Source of the DNA: Planctomycetaceae bacterium | Lineage (GTDB): Bacteria > Planctomycetota > Planctomycetia > Pirellulales > Pirellulaceae | Assembly (NCBI GenBank): GCA_947463915.1 | Contig: CANHVO010000002.1 | Coordinates: forward strand, 1 to 64,000 | Direction of reading: 5' to 3' | Length of the DNA stretch: 64,000 bases | Part shown: positions 34,191 through 45,102 of the stretch, piece after piece | Layout: every line of letters begins with the position of its first letter | Position numbering within the stretch: position 1 is the stretch's first letter | Translations under genes and position numbers: made by a program | Notes under the pieces: model-generated | Database searches by the model: none | Told to the model about the DNA's origin: nothing | Seen by the model: only the letters and a program-made list of their open reading frames with translations

Positions 34191-35087
34191 TTATGCCGCC
34201 CGGCGCTTCTCGTTGTTCTGAACCGTACTTCGTTCTGTCTCCATCGCCAAACTCGCCAACTCCAAGCGGCTTTGAACAGAGCGAACAAAGGTCCTGTCGC
34301 GGATCCCCATCACCCAACCCAGTCGTTCCGCAACCGTCTTGGGGCTCATCAATCCACCGGCTAGATGCCCAAGCCGTCGTGCGAGAGAATCGATGACGAC
34401 TCCACTCTCTTCAATCGACGAATACGCACATGCCAATTGCCCACAGGCACGGCCAATTTCGTATCCCGCTTCATGACCAGCGGCCACTCGTTTCGAAGCG
34501 TGTACCGTGACTTCTTCCGCCGCCTCGATTTCGAATTCCATGGCGGAAGCCAGAAGAGCAAATTCGACTTCAGCGATCTCCCGCGTGCATGGCTCCAGCC
34601 ATCCACCGATGCTCTTCAACATACGTTTGCGAAAGACTCCTCCGCAAAGCAACGGAGCGGCCACGACATCAGCGGAGTCAGTGACCCGACGATGTGGCAA
34701 TGATTCGCCTGAGAGCCCTAGATAGAGCTCATTCGTAGTAACGTCAACGACGGGTAGGCATACTGCAGTTACAGTTCTGTCCTGCAGCAAATGGAGAGCT
34801 TCGTCGCACCAATTTGGGTCCACCACCGAGCCTGGCAGCAGAACTTGAACGATCGGCGAGCAAGCGGAAGCGACCGCCAAATTGAGCTGTTGGGAGAAAC
34901 TGGCTCCTTGCTCCGACTCGATTAAAATCACTTCGTCTTGATCCAAGCCATAAGGGTCGTTGTAGCGACCATCGTGAGCTAAAAGGACTTCGAAATCGCT
35001 CTCTCGGTTCTCAAGAATTGAGAGGAGAGTGAGTTCGAGACCAGAATCATCGTGAAGGTGAGGAACAATGATTGAGAGACGCGGCAC
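34191..35087 (-). CDS. Family 2 glycosyltransferase-like protein
   Basis: The 298-residue protein has the GT-A start PRLSIIVPHLHDDSGLELTL and then FEVLLAHDGR, the strand with the nucleotide-binding Asp. The catalytic DxD is not clear (LPGSVVDPNWCDEAL lies in its place), and the domain ends with a helical C-terminus. GT2 enzymes pass a sugar from a nucleotide donor to an acceptor at the cytoplasmic face. The GTG at 35087 has GGAG nine bases upstream; a TTG at 35105 is also possible. It may be a degenerate or non-catalytic member. Confidence 0.65.
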   Translation of the reverse strand: MPRLSIIVPHLHDDSGLELTLLSILENRESDFEVLLAHDGRYNDPYGLDQDEVILIESEQGASFSQQLNLAVASACSPIVQVLLPGSVVDPNWCDEALHLLQDRTVTAVCLPVVDVTTNELYLGLSGESLPHRRVTDSADVVAAPLLCGGVFRKRMLKSIGGWLEPCTREIAEVEFALLASAMEFEIEAAEEVTVHASKRVAAGHEAGYEIGRACGQLACAYSSIEESGVVIDSLARRLGHLAGGLMSPKTVAERLGWVMGIRDRTFVRSVQSRLELASLAMETERSTVQNNEKRRAA

Positions 35088-35416
35088 TTCGATGGACTCC
35101 AGCAAATCGCGATTGGGCGAACTGAATCAACCTGAACTCTAGCATCGATCGGCCAGATTGAAACTGAAATTCAGCCATTTGGACGTTTGCCAGTTAGTTA
35201 AGCCTGGGTGACTTTGACGCCTGCGTTGTTTTGACAATACGGTGATATCCTAAATGCCAAGCGGCCTTGGGCTACCGTGCGATTGCCTACGATTGGGTCC
35301 AACAGTCAGTCTTTACCAAGGTCCGAGTGTTGCCTCGTTTCACGCGATACAATATTGCGATCCAATTACCAGATTACCGAAACTACTGATCCCATCCTTT
35401 TTTTGAGATTGATTCA
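35088..35416. other. Divergent intergenic region
   Basis: This 329-bp gap separates the glycosyltransferase (minus) from the PIG-L gene (plus). TTGACA occurs at 35231 but no good -10 follows at the right distance. No repeat or gene was recognised. Confidence 0.4.
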
Positions 35417-36166
35417 ATGCCGTCCGTACTCGCACTTTTTGCCCATCCAGATGATATTGAGTTTGTTGCCGCAGGAACGCTCCTCCTGCTCAAGGACCTT
35501 GGTTGGGATATCCACTATTGCAATATTGCAAACGGATGTTGCGGCTCCACCGTAACCGACCGCGACGAAACGGCAGCTATTCGTCGCATCGAGTCAGAAC
35601 GCTCGGCAAGACTTTTGGAAGCTCACTACTATCCACCTTTTTGCGATGATCTCGACATTTTTTACAATCGCGAAAATTTGGCTAAAGTCGCAGCTATCGT
35701 TAGGCAAGCTAAGCCCAACGTTGTGCTAACACATGCTGCTTCTGATTATATGGAGGACCACATGGAAGCTTGTCGCCTTGCTGTTACCGCTGCATTTGCC
35801 AAGGGCATCCCGAACTTCAAAAGCAATCCAATCGAACCAAGTTTCGATGGTGATGTTGCGATCTACCACGCACAACCACACGGAAACCGGGCACCGTCCG
35901 GTGAAACTGTAATACCCAAATTAGCCATTCCAATCGATATGGTGCTCGAGCGAAAACTAGCGATGCTGGATTGTCACAAATCACAGCAGCAGTGGCTTCA
36001 AGCAACCCAAGGAATGAACTCTTATCTTCAGGCCATGCTAGAGCTTGGTGGAGAAGTTGCAAAACTTGCGAATCTCGAATGCAAAGCCGCCGAGGGATGG
36101 CACAAACATCTGCATCTTGGATTTGGTGCAAATGAGTACGATCCTCTCGCAAAATTGTTTGGTTAG
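35417..36166 (+). CDS. PIG-L (LmbE-like) zinc deacetylase
   Basis: The 249-residue protein opens with the family signature AHPDDIEF (residues 9-16), in which His, Asp and Asp coordinate zinc and act in catalysis. A second metal His lies in YMEDHMEACRLA. PIG-L enzymes remove an acetyl group from N-acetylglucosaminyl compounds and similar amines in the cytoplasm. The substrate here is not known. It stands after a GT2-like gene on the other strand, so a role in glycan assembly is plausible. Confidence 0.9.
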   Translation: MPSVLALFAHPDDIEFVAAGTLLLLKDLGWDIHYCNIANGCCGSTVTDRDETAAIRRIESERSARLLEAHYYPPFCDDLDIFYNRENLAKVAAIVRQAKPNVVLTHAASDYMEDHMEACRLAVTAAFAKGIPNFKSNPIEPSFDGDVAIYHAQPHGNRAPSGETVIPKLAIPIDMVLERKLAMLDCHKSQQQWLQATQGMNSYLQAMLELGGEVAKLANLECKAAEGWHKHLHLGFGANEYDPLAKLFG

Positions 36167-36277
36167 CACCGCAGACGGCGCGCAGGAGCGTCCCTGCAAC
36201 CTCGAACATCACATGTGTTTCATTCGGCACAATCCCACAAACACTGTTTTACTCGAGTGCTGCCGTTGCCAACGACG

Positions 36278-36613
36278 ATGACCATCACGAAGGGTTTTCT
36301 CGGCTACGGAAAAGATTCAATCGCTATGGACATCGATCGAAACCGATATTTCATGTTCGGCGTCATACTGTTCCTCTTAGGGTTACAGTTTCGCCTGGTC
36401 GACTCGTTTGTTCTCAACGAGAACAGCACTCGCGCGTTGTACCGATTTGCACAAAAATCAAACCTCGCCGATAACAGTATGGCAACAAATGCCTACATGC
36501 AAGTTGGCACTCCGAAAAAGAACATGCGTCCACCAAACTGGTTGGGTTTCGTGCTCCTCACGGTCGGTGGTGTCATTTCCTTGCATGCTATGGTACTGCC
36601 TCGACGCCAATGA
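36278..36613 (+). CDS. Small two-segment membrane protein, unknown
   Basis: The 111-residue protein has two hydrophobic segments: FMFGVILFLLGLQFRLVDSF at about 26-45 and WLGFVLLTVGGVISLHAMVL near the C-terminus, with a polar loop between. The start is uncertain: ATG at 36278 is used, but an in-frame ATG at 36326 just before the first segment is as likely. No family was recognised. The next gene, also small, starts 50 bp on. Confidence 0.55.
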   Translation: MTITKGFLGYGKDSIAMDIDRNRYFMFGVILFLLGLQFRLVDSFVLNENSTRALYRFAQKSNLADNSMATNAYMQVGTPKKNMRPPNWLGFVLLTVGGVISLHAMVLPRRQ

Positions 36614-36662
36614 GCGTCCCTTGGATTCCAATGGAACCCCGTCTCTTTGAGAACCATGAATC

Positions 36663-37058
36663 ATGCGAGTCCTTAAGTCTTCTTCGTTTTGGGTGATTTT
36701 GACGGCACTCGTTCTTGCTGCGTACGTCAATCTCAGTGGCGACCTCCCTCAGTCCAATGCGATTATGGCAAGCGATCGCCCGTCGTTAGCTCAGATGTCG
36801 AAGCAAGAATCTCTGATGCGCGAGGGGACACCCCTTACGGACATCAAAGGTCGCTTCAAGAAGCAAGGTGATCGATTTCTCTTTGTCGAGGATGGCGCGA
36901 CCAAATCATTCAAATGCTTAGAAAATCTTTGCTTGCAGAGGGTGACTACGAATTTACAAGATGACGATCGCTCCACTAACTGGTTGATCTCAGCCAAGTT
37001 TACGGAGTTCAACGATACAAACTATCTGCTGGTGGAAAAAGCGGTTCGCAGTAGATAA
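36663..37058 (+). CDS. Small exported or anchored protein, unknown
   Basis: The 131-residue protein has one hydrophobic N-terminal segment (SSFWVILTALVLAAYVNLSG) and then a soluble part ending in a compact beta-rich stretch (RFLFVEDGATKSFKCLENLC, then WLISAKFTEFNDTNYLLVEK). The two Cys six residues apart may form a disulfide outside the membrane. No family was recognised. The stop codon abuts the left end of a family A element. Confidence 0.6.
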   Translation: MRVLKSSSFWVILTALVLAAYVNLSGDLPQSNAIMASDRPSLAQMSKQESLMREGTPLTDIKGRFKKQGDRFLFVEDGATKSFKCLENLCLQRVTTNLQDDDRSTNWLISAKFTEFNDTNYLLVEKAVRSR

Positions 37059-37193
37059 GACGCGGCGGCGGGCGGAAAACTACCGTAGCTGGATTCGCCA
37101 GAATTCAGAACGTACTGAATTCTGGCGAATCCAGCTACGAATCGCGGAATGCACTCTGTATGTTCTCTCCCGTCGCTCGCCCTAACACGTCTT
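37057..37193. repeat. Family A MITE-like palindrome, copy 3
   Basis: The 56-bp core at 37084-37139 has 27-base arms with one mismatch, the best of the family. AAGACG at the left (37057-37062) is mirrored by CGTCTT at the right (37188-37193), and GGCGGGCGG by CGTCGCTCGCCC. It overlaps the stop codon of the previous gene. It takes up nearly half of the 307-bp gap 37059-37365; the rest shows nothing. Confidence 0.88.
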
Positions 37194-37365
37194 TGTGGCT
37201 TTGCCTGCAATCCTTGGTCGCCGCTCTCTGGGACATTGACTTTGCGCCACCGACGGACGATCATTCTAGATTAAGCAATCGCGTCGCACTCGCTGGCTAC
37301 TCGGGCCGAAGTTGAGGTTTACCTGCCGCTGGTTGCCCCTCCCACCACCGAGGCTCTCGATCTTG

Positions 37366-40300
37366 ATGCTCCAGCATTTCCAATTCTTTCCTATCCTGTG
37401 CCTTTATTGGGCTTCCGGTTTCCAGTTCGCGTTTGCGGACGAAAAAATCGACTTCAATCGCGACGTTCGGCCGATCTTGTCCGACAAGTGCCTGACCTGC
37501 CACGGAGCCGATCCCAAGCATGTGGAGGCCGGATTGCGACTCGATTTATCGGAATCTGCGTTCGCTAAACTCGAAAGCTCCAAACAAGCTATCGTCCCTA
37601 ACCATCCTGACGATAGTGAGCTGATTCGGCGAATTCGTTTGCCTGCGAACGATGAACTGCGGATGCCGCCGGTCCGATCGCATAAGAACTTGTCTTCTGC
37701 CGAGATAGAAATCCTCGAACGCTGGATCGCTCAAGGAGCGGAGTATAAAAAGCACTGGGCCTTTGTCCCTCCCGTTAGACCGAGTGTGCCCCCCGCATCC
37801 CAGCAATGGAGCGTAAACGATATCGATGCCTTAGTGTTTGCCAAGCTCAAGTCGCAAAGCCTATCGCCATCTCCGGAAGCAACTCGCGAAACTCTCATCC
37901 GTCGCGCATCTCTCGATCTGACCGGTCTACCACCCTCCGTCGTTGAAGTCGAAGCCTTCGTCAAGGACAGTCGTCCAACGAGTATCGCTTACGAAAAAGT
38001 GATCGATCGACTTCTGACTTCACCTCGTTATGCGGAACGCATGACCATGTGGTGGCTCGACGGCGCGCGGTACGCTGACAGCAATGGCTTTCAATCCGAT
38101 GACCAACGATTCATGCACGGATGGAGAGATTGGGTTCTCAATGCCTTCGACAAGAACATGCCATTCGATCAGTTTACCGTAGAACAGCTTGCTGGCGATT
38201 TGCTTCCGGAAGCAACCTTAGAACAGAAGATCGCAACCGGCTTCAATCGAAACAACCGCCAGAATAGCGAAGGTGGCTTAATCGCAGAGGAATGGCGCAT
38301 TGAAGGGGTCATCGATCGTGTTGAGGCGACGTCCGCTGTCTGGATGGCGTTGACGATGGGATGCGCTCGCTGCCACGATCACAAATACGATCCAATCTCG
38401 CAAAAGGAAATGTATCAGTTCTTTTCTTACTTTAATAATGTCCCTGAATCCGGTGTCGCATCCGCTGGCAACACTGCGCCATTGATCCAAACTCCCGGCC
38501 CAATGGATGTCGCTAAACTCAAAGAGCTCGACGCAGCCATCACGTCAGCGCAACAATCAGTTCAAGATGCGGAAGGGGTGCTGATCCCAGCCGCTGCAGA
38601 ATGGGCCACGAATATCGGCCCCAAGTTATTGCAAAGCACCAACCGTTGGCGAGTGCTTGATGGCGAGTTAGCCAGCAATGGTGGCTCCAAGCTAAAAATG
38701 CAGGCAGACGGGACGATCCAAGTCTCCGGCAAAACACCGGCATTGGACGTCTATTCTCTCTCACACAAAGCGACTCAGCCGAAAAAGGTTACAGCCATTC
38801 AGCTGGAAGCCATTCCACACGCTTCCCTCGCTGCCAACGGCTTCGGAAGAAAAGGGAACGGAAACATCGTCTTGGGTGAAGTGGAAGCGGAAATGACAAC
38901 GGCATCAGCTCCCGACACTGTCGTTCCTGTCAAAATTGCGAAAGCCTTCGCGGACTACTCGCAAGCAAACTGGAATATCTCAGCATCAATCGATGGCAAC
39001 CCGGCAACAGGATGGGCCTTGGATGGTTTAGATCCATCGAAACAAGTTACGCGACACGCTGTGTTTGTATTCAGCGAACCTATTGCACTCGATACAGGAA
39101 GTCGTCTAACCATCCGCTTGAAACAAGAATCGCTCAGCAACCACAACTTAGGATTGTTTCGACTTTCAGCGACAGACGAGTCCGAGATCAGCGAAGCGAT
39201 CTTGAGTCCATTGCCCGAACCGCTCGTAGCTGCAATCTTGGTGCCAGCCGAGAACCGCTCCGAGGAACAAAAGAAATCGATCGTCGATTACTATCGAACG
39301 CTCTCGGAGAGTCCGGTGGCGAGAGCGACAGCAACTCGAGAAGCCGCGAAAAAGACAAAAGCAGACTTTGAAAGAAGCATCCCCACGGTCATGGTGATGC
39401 AAGAAACGCCGCAACCCCGCGATTGCTTTGTGCTCGTTCGAGGACAATACGACAAGCCTGGTGAAAAGGTCACGGCCTCGCTACCTTCGGCTCTACCGCC
39501 ATTACCAAACGGTGCACCAAACAACCGGTTGGGAGTTGCGAAATGGCTCGTCGACCCATCGCATCCATTAACAGCGAGAGTCCAAGTCAATCGCTATTGG
39601 GAACTGCTCTTCGGCACAGGAATCGTCAAGTCGAGTGAGAACTTCGGCATGCAGTCTCAATTCCCAAGCCATCCAGAACTACTCGATTGGCTGGCAACCG
39701 AATACATCCGTCTTGGCTGGGATACCAAGGCAATGCTTAAGACCATTCTCATGAGTGCGACTTATCGGCAATCATCCAATGTAACACCTGAACTGATGTC
39801 ACGTGATCCTGAGAATCGTTTGCTCGCTCGTGGACCAAGGTTTCGTTTGCAAGCGGAGCTGGTTCGGGACAACGCTCTGGCGATCAGCGGACTGTTGGTT
39901 GAGAAAGTGGGTGGTCCACCAGTTCGACCCTATCAGCCCGAAGGGATCTGGGATGAAATCAATGTCTATGGAAATCTTCGAAATTACAAACACGACAAAG
40001 ACGCTGGCCTCTATCGGCGAAGCATGTATACGATCTGGAAGCGGACCAGCGCGCCCCCGAACATGCTGATCTTCGACATGCCGGGCCGTGAAATGTGTGT
40101 CGTGCGTCGCTCTCGAACCAACACGCCCCTTCAAGCTCTCTCGCTCCTCAACGAAGTGACCTACGTCGAAGCTTCGCGGGCACTTGCCGAACGCATGCTC
40201 ACCGAGGGTGGTTCGACAGGTCAGGAACGCATTCGTTTTGCGTTTCAACTCGCGACCGCTCGTAAGCCCACCGAGCGAGAACTCCATACCCTACTGGCTG

Positions 40301-40470
40301 GTCTCGAACGACGCAACAAGAGCTTCGCAGCCGATCCGGAATCCGCTAAGAAACTGCTAAGCGTGGGTGAAAAGAAGCCCAACGGTGATCTCGACCCGTT
40401 GGAACTAGCGGCCTACACCATTACGGCCAGCGTGATTTTGAACTTGGATGAAACGGTAACGAAAGAATAG
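37366..40470 (+). CDS. Planctomycete cytochrome-type protein: PSCyt1, DUF1549 and DUF1553
   Basis: The 1034-residue protein has a signal peptide (about 1-25), a heme c site CLTCH at 42-46 in a planctomycete cytochrome domain, DUF1549 (about 145-350, [12 protein letters not shown] then LDLTGLPPS and [14 protein letters not shown]), a middle beta domain (about 420-590), and DUF1553 (about 720-1000, starting [20 protein letters not shown]). These proteins are numerous in planctomycetes and thought to act in the periplasm on polysaccharides, but no reaction is proven. The ATG at 37366 places the signal peptide well; an earlier start at 37312 is possible. The next gene begins one base after the stop. 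Confidence 0.9.
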   Translation: MLQHFQFFPILCLYWASGFQFAFADEKIDFNRDVRPILSDKCLTCHGADPKHVEAGLRLDLSESAFAKLESSKQAIVPNHPDDSELIRRIRLPANDELRMPPVRSHKNLSSAEIEILERWIAQGAEYKKHWAFVPPVRPSVPPASQQWSVNDIDALVFAKLKSQSLSPSPEATRETLIRRASLDLTGLPPSVVEVEAFVKDSRPTSIAYEKVIDRLLTSPRYAERMTMWWLDGARYADSNGFQSDDQRFMHGWRDWVLNAFDKNMPFDQFTVEQLAGDLLPEATLEQKIATGFNRNNRQNSEGGLIAEEWRIEGVIDRVEATSAVWMALTMGCARCHDHKYDPISQKEMYQFFSYFNNVPESGVASAGNTAPLIQTPGPMDVAKLKELDAAITSAQQSVQDAEGVLIPAAAEWATNIGPKLLQSTNRWRVLDGELASNGGSKLKMQADGTIQVSGKTPALDVYSLSHKATQPKKVTAIQLEAIPHASLAANGFGRKGNGNIVLGEVEAEMTTASAPDTVVPVKIAKAFADYSQANWNISASIDGNPATGWALDGLDPSKQVTRHAVFVFSEPIALDTGSRLTIRLKQESLSNHNLGLFRLSATDESEISEAILSPLPEPLVAAILVPAENRSEEQKKSIVDYYRTLSESPVARATATREAAKKTKADFERSIPTVMVMQETPQPRDCFVLVRGQYDKPGEKVTASLPSALPPLPNGAPNNRLGVAKWLVDPSHPLTARVQVNRYWELLFGTGIVKSSENFGMQSQFPSHPELLDWLATEYIRLGWDTKAMLKTILMSATYRQSSNVTPELMSRDPENRLLARGPRFRLQAELVRDNALAISGLLVEKVGGPPVRPYQPEGIWDEINVYGNLRNYKHDKDAGLYRRSMYTIWKRTSAPPNMLIFDMPGREMCVVRRSRTNTPLQALSLLNEVTYVEASRALAERMLTEGGSTGQERIRFAFQLATARKPTERELHTLLAGLERRNKSFAADPESAKKLLSVGEKKPNGDLDPLELAAYTITASVILNLDETVTKE

Positions 40471-40471
40471 C

Positions 40472-41938
40472 ATGAACCATCAAAATCAACTGCTACACCT
40501 TCAAGACGTGATCAATCGCCGCTCGTTTTTGTCCAACGGAGCGGGTGGTCTTGGACTCGCAGCGCTCGCTGGGCTATCCTCAAGCGATGCCAAGGGGGAC
40601 CAAGCAACACGGAACGCTGGTGGCCTCTCTGACTTGCCCCATATGGCGGCCAAAGCCAAACGCGTCATCTATCTATTTCAGTCGGGCGCACCATCCCAAA
40701 TGGAGTTGTTTGACTACAAACCGACGCTGGAGAAGTATCGTGGTGAGAATTTGCCAGACAGCATTCGCAATGGCCAGCGATTGACCGGGATGTCGTCCGG
40801 ACAAGCGACCTTTCCGGTCGCACCCTCCATTTTCAAATTTTCGAAAAAGGGAAAGTGCGGAGCGGATTGGAGCGAACTGATGCCGTTCACGGGCGAGTTG
40901 GTTGACGAACTCGCAATCGTTCGGAGCATGAATACCGAAGCCATCAATCATGATCCAGCCATCACGTTCTTTCAGACTGGCAACCAGTTACCTGGCCGAC
41001 CAAGTATTGGCTCGTGGTTAGCATACGGACTGGGTAGCGAGAACCAAGACTTGCCAGCCTACGTGGTCTTGACAAGCAAGGGGACTGGACGCACCGACGA
41101 TCAGCCACTTTACGATCGGCTTTGGGGAAGCGGTTTTTTGCCGACGCAGTACCAAGGAGTGAAGTTCCGAAATGCGGGCGATCCAGTTCTCTATCTTTCA
41201 AACCCTCCCGGCGTGGACCGCGATCTGCGCCGAGCGATGCTTGATGAGGTTCGAGATCTCAACGAACAAAAACTATCGCATTCCGGCGATCCCGAAATCA
41301 CGACTCGCATCGCACAGTACGAAATGGCCTTCCGAATGCAAACCAGCGTTCCTGAATTGGCCAACGTCAAAAGCGAACCGCAACACATTCTCGATTTGTA
41401 TGGCCCTGAGGTGAATATGCCTGGCAAGTACGCAGCCAATTGCTTGTTGGCTCGGCGATTGGCAGAACGTGGAGTTCGGTTCATCCAGTTGTTTCATATG
41501 GGCTGGGACCACCATGGCAATCTTCCCAATGCACTTCGAGGACAGTGCAAGGACACAGACCAACCCACGGCCGCTCTCATTCAAGATCTGAAGCAACACG
41601 GACTTTTGGACGACACGCTCATCATTTGGGGCGGCGAGTTCGGTCGGACGGTCTACACACAAGGTGCATTGACGGAGAGTTACGGCCGAGACCACCATCC
41701 ACGGTGCTTTAGTTTGTTCCTTGCCGGTGGCGGCATCAAGCCTGGCGTTACCCACGGGGAGACGGACGACTATTGCTACAACATTGTCAAGGATAGCGTC
41801 CACGTTCGCGATTTGCATGCCACGATTCTGCATCAATTGGGTATCGATCACGAACGCTTCACCTACCCTTTTAATGGACTTGACGCCAAACTAACAGGCG
41901 TCGAACCCGCTCGCGTTGTCACGGAGATTTTGGCTTAA
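40472..41938 (+). CDS. DUF1501 protein with Tat signal
   Basis: The 488-residue protein begins with a twin-arginine signal ([20 protein letters not shown]), so it is exported folded. The rest follows the DUF1501 pattern, related to the alkaline phosphatase/sulfatase superfamily: [16 protein letters not shown] near the start, [10 protein letters not shown], then [10 protein letters not shown] and [10 protein letters not shown] near the end, where His and Asp would bind metal. The activity is not known. It is the middle gene of a three-gene unit: one base from the gene before and overlapping the gene after (TAATG). Confidence 0.9.
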   Translation: MNHQNQLLHLQDVINRRSFLSNGAGGLGLAALAGLSSSDAKGDQATRNAGGLSDLPHMAAKAKRVIYLFQSGAPSQMELFDYKPTLEKYRGENLPDSIRNGQRLTGMSSGQATFPVAPSIFKFSKKGKCGADWSELMPFTGELVDELAIVRSMNTEAINHDPAITFFQTGNQLPGRPSIGSWLAYGLGSENQDLPAYVVLTSKGTGRTDDQPLYDRLWGSGFLPTQYQGVKFRNAGDPVLYLSNPPGVDRDLRRAMLDEVRDLNEQKLSHSGDPEITTRIAQYEMAFRMQTSVPELANVKSEPQHILDLYGPEVNMPGKYAANCLLARRLAERGVRFIQLFHMGWDHHGNLPNALRGQCKDTDQPTAALIQDLKQHGLLDDTLIIWGGEFGRTVYTQGALTESYGRDHHPRCFSLFLAGGGIKPGVTHGETDDYCYNIVKDSVHVRDLHATILHQLGIDHERFTYPFNGLDAKLTGVEPARVVTEILA

Positions 41939-44900
41939 TGAGTCCTGCATCATCGTTGGTGAAACCGAGCCGTAGGGGCCCTGGGATTTGTGAATTCGCC
42001 TGTGCGTTGGTTTTGACGGTTGTATCCATTTGTCCATTGCGAGCCGACGATGAACCGTCACCTAAGGCAGACAAGATCCGACCGGCGGAGCTCGCGTTCT
42101 TTGAAGAGCACATCCGTCCTCTGCTTCAGAATCGCTGTTACAAATGCCATAGCGCTGAGGCAAAAGAACTGCATGCAAATTTGTACTTAGACAGTCGACC
42201 TGGGTGGCAAAAAGGTGGCGATAGCGGACCAGCAATCGTACCAGGCAAGCCGTCGGAGAGTCTGTTTGTGCAAGCCATCGGCTATTCCGAGACGGCTGCA
42301 ACCCAAATGCCTCCGGAAGGGAAACTGCCCGACAAAGAAATCTCGCTGCTGACCAAGTGGATCGAGATGGGCGCGCCGGACCCTCGCAGTGAAGCATCAA
42401 AACACGCCAAGCAGCGAACGATCGATCTCGAATCCGAACGACATCATTGGGCCTATCAACCTCTCAAGGTCGTCACGCCGCCGAGCGATGAGCAACTACA
42501 GGGCAGCGATCCAAGATGGTTGACAACCGCCATCGATCGGTTTCTTATGGCGAAACTCAAGGAACGAGCCATCGCACCAAGCGAACCGGCCGACAAAGTA
42601 AAGCTCATTCGGCGAGCTTACTTGGATTTGATTGGTTTGCCGCCGCCACCTTCCGAAGTAGACGCGTTTCTCAACGATTCGGAGCCCAATGCCTACGAGA
42701 AAGTACTCGATCGATTGCTCAGTAGTCCGCACTATGGTGAGCGCTGGGGGCGACACTGGCTCGACCTCGCTCGCTTTGCCGAAAGCCACGGTTTTGAACA
42801 AGACTACGATCGACCGAATGCGTTCCACTATCGCGATTTCGTCGTCCGAGCCTTAAACGAAGATATGCCTTACGACCAGTTTCTCAAATGGCAATTGGCA
42901 GGCGATGAGTTTGCACCAAGCAACCCGCTAGCGCTGGCAGCAACCGGATTCTTGGCGGCTGGCGTACATGCGACACAGATCACGGCCAACCAAGCCGAAA
43001 AGGAACGTTACGATGAGCTGGACGACATGGCGCGAACCGTTGGCACGACGATGCTCGGCTTGACCGTCGGTTGCGCTCGCTGCCACGATCATAAATTCGA
43101 TCCTATTTCCAACGCGGACTACTACGGGATAGTTAGCGCGTTCACCACGACTGTCCGAAGCGATCTCGACGTCCCGACCGATCCGGAAGGGGACAAAGCC
43201 AAACTAGCGACCTACGAAGCGGAGCATGCCCCCTTGGTGGCCAAGCTCGAGTCGTTCGATCGGGACGAACTGAGCGATCGATTTGATCGTTGGCGTAAGG
43301 CCAACACGGTTGTTAGCAGCACAACGTGGCTCATTCTCGAACCGATGACGGCAACTTCGTCTGGTGGCGCAACGCTCACGAAGCAAAACGATGGCTCGTT
43401 TTTAGCGACGGGCCAAAACCCAAAGTTCGACACTTATAAGTTCGTCGCAAAAACAGAGCAGAAAAACATTACAGCGATTCGCATCGAAGCCTTAGCGGAC
43501 TCATCGATGGCGAAAAGCGGACCTGGCCGCGCACCCAATGGAAACTTTGATTTGACCAATGTCAGCTTGGTTGCTCGACCGACAAACGGTGCAGGGAAAC
43601 CTCTTTCGGTCACATTGAAGAACCCGCAAGCGACCTTTGAGCAAGGCGTTAACCTAAGCGTCGCGTTGGCGATCGATGCTGATCCCAAGACTGGATGGGC
43701 GGTCGACCCGCAATTCGGAAAAGACCACGCCGCAGTCTTCGAATTAACCGACGATATCGGATTCGAAGGTGGAACGGAGTTGGAGTTCATGCTGGAGTTC
43801 AATGGAAACGATCAACACAACTTCGGCAAAACGAGACTCAGTATCACAACAGCACCCAGACCAGCTAAGGTTGAAATCGGTGGCGATTTGATCGCGATCC
43901 AGGAAACGTTCGCCGCGATTGGGGAGAAACCTATTGCGAAGGCAACAGAGTCACAGCGCCAGTTGCTGCTCGATTGGTACAAGACTCGCGATGAAGCCCG
44001 AATGGTATTGGCTAAGGCCGTTGAGATACATGCCGCCGCGAAGCCTAAACCTACCTTGGTCAAGATGCTGATTTCCAGCGAAGGGGTGCCTGCGGTCCGG
44101 CTGCACACTCAAGGCCCAGATTTCTACGAGAAGACATTTATCCTCAAACGAGGTGACCCGAACCAGAAATCAACCGAGGCTGAACCGCGTTTTTTGACCG
44201 TGTTAACCAAACACGCCGATGGCCCGAAGCATTGGATTTCGGCTCCACCGTCGGGCGCAACGACGAGCTTTCGTCGAACCGCCTTGGCCAACTGGGTCAC
44301 AGACACGGAGAACGGCGCAGGCATGCTCTCAGCGAGAGTCATCGTCAATCGCTTGTGGCAACATCACTTCGGGATTGGGCTAGTCGCTACCCCAAGCGAT
44401 TTCGGCACCCAAGGCACTCGGCCGACGCACCCCGAACTTCTCGATTATCTGGCGAGCGAACTGATTCGCGGCGGTTGGAAGCTCAAAGACATGCATAAGC
44501 AGATGATGTTGTCAGCAGCGTATCGTCAATCTTCGAAGGCAGAATCGACTCGATTGTTGGTCGATCATGACAACACAACGCTTTGGCGATTCACTCCGCG
44601 TCGGCTAGAGGCGGAAATCATTCGGGACTCGCTGTTGTCGGTCAGCGGTAAGCTGGACACGAAGCAGTTTGGTGCCGGGACGATGGACATGAAGATGAAC
44701 CGACGGAGCATTTATTTTTTCGTAAAGCGTAGTCAGTTGATTCCCATGCTTAGTCTCTTTGACTCTCCAGACACATTGCAGGACTTAGCGATTCGAAGCA
44801 ATACGACCGTCGCACCCCAGGCACTACTTATGTTAAACAGCCCAATTGTGCGAGAGTATGCCGAAGGGCTGGCAGGAAAAGCCAAGGGAGCGGGCAGCGA

Positions 44901-45102
44901 TCTTGAGACACAAGTGCGTGCCGTTTACCGCGAGTGTTTATCACGAAGCCCAACGGCCCTAGAATCAGCGATTGCGATCGACTTCATTGGCCAACAGCAG
45001 GCGGACTACATTGGCGCTGGTAAGCAAAACGGCCATGACTTGGCACTCACCGATTGGTGCCAATCCATTCTGAGTTTGAACGAGTTCGTCTTTGTAGATT
45101 GA
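41938..45102 (+). CDS. Planctomycete cytochrome-type protein, second copy: PSCyt1, DUF1549 and DUF1553
   Basis: The 1054-residue protein has the same order as the gene at 37366: signal segment (about 17-35), heme c site CYKCH at 67-71, DUF1549 (about 195-400, again [14 protein letters not shown]), a middle beta domain, and DUF1553 (from about residue 770, LANWVTD then ARVIVNRLWQHHFG). The two are clearly paralogues but far diverged. It starts inside the DUF1501 stop (TAATG). The pair and the DUF1501 protein probably form one periplasmic set. Confidence 0.9.
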   Translation: MSPASSLVKPSRRGPGICEFACALVLTVVSICPLRADDEPSPKADKIRPAELAFFEEHIRPLLQNRCYKCHSAEAKELHANLYLDSRPGWQKGGDSGPAIVPGKPSESLFVQAIGYSETAATQMPPEGKLPDKEISLLTKWIEMGAPDPRSEASKHAKQRTIDLESERHHWAYQPLKVVTPPSDEQLQGSDPRWLTTAIDRFLMAKLKERAIAPSEPADKVKLIRRAYLDLIGLPPPPSEVDAFLNDSEPNAYEKVLDRLLSSPHYGERWGRHWLDLARFAESHGFEQDYDRPNAFHYRDFVVRALNEDMPYDQFLKWQLAGDEFAPSNPLALAATGFLAAGVHATQITANQAEKERYDELDDMARTVGTTMLGLTVGCARCHDHKFDPISNADYYGIVSAFTTTVRSDLDVPTDPEGDKAKLATYEAEHAPLVAKLESFDRDELSDRFDRWRKANTVVSSTTWLILEPMTATSSGGATLTKQNDGSFLATGQNPKFDTYKFVAKTEQKNITAIRIEALADSSMAKSGPGRAPNGNFDLTNVSLVARPTNGAGKPLSVTLKNPQATFEQGVNLSVALAIDADPKTGWAVDPQFGKDHAAVFELTDDIGFEGGTELEFMLEFNGNDQHNFGKTRLSITTAPRPAKVEIGGDLIAIQETFAAIGEKPIAKATESQRQLLLDWYKTRDEARMVLAKAVEIHAAAKPKPTLVKMLISSEGVPAVRLHTQGPDFYEKTFILKRGDPNQKSTEAEPRFLTVLTKHADGPKHWISAPPSGATTSFRRTALANWVTDTENGAGMLSARVIVNRLWQHHFGIGLVATPSDFGTQGTRPTHPELLDYLASELIRGGWKLKDMHKQMMLSAAYRQSSKAESTRLLVDHDNTTLWRFTPRRLEAEIIRDSLLSVSGKLDTKQFGAGTMDMKMNRRSIYFFVKRSQLIPMLSLFDSPDTLQDLAIRSNTTVAPQALLMLNSPIVREYAEGLAGKAKGAGSDLETQVRAVYRECLSRSPTALESAIAIDFIGQQQADYIGAGKQNGHDLALTDWCQSILSLNEFVFVD

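Noticed and set aside
36278-37058. Two adjacent small genes as a toxin-antitoxin pair.
   Set aside because: Both are membrane or exported proteins with no toxin or antitoxin motif, and they are 49 bp apart without coupling.
39799-40287. A 162-residue minus-strand frame inside the first cytochrome-type gene.
   Set aside because: It opposes DUF1553 coding sequence and shows no domain.
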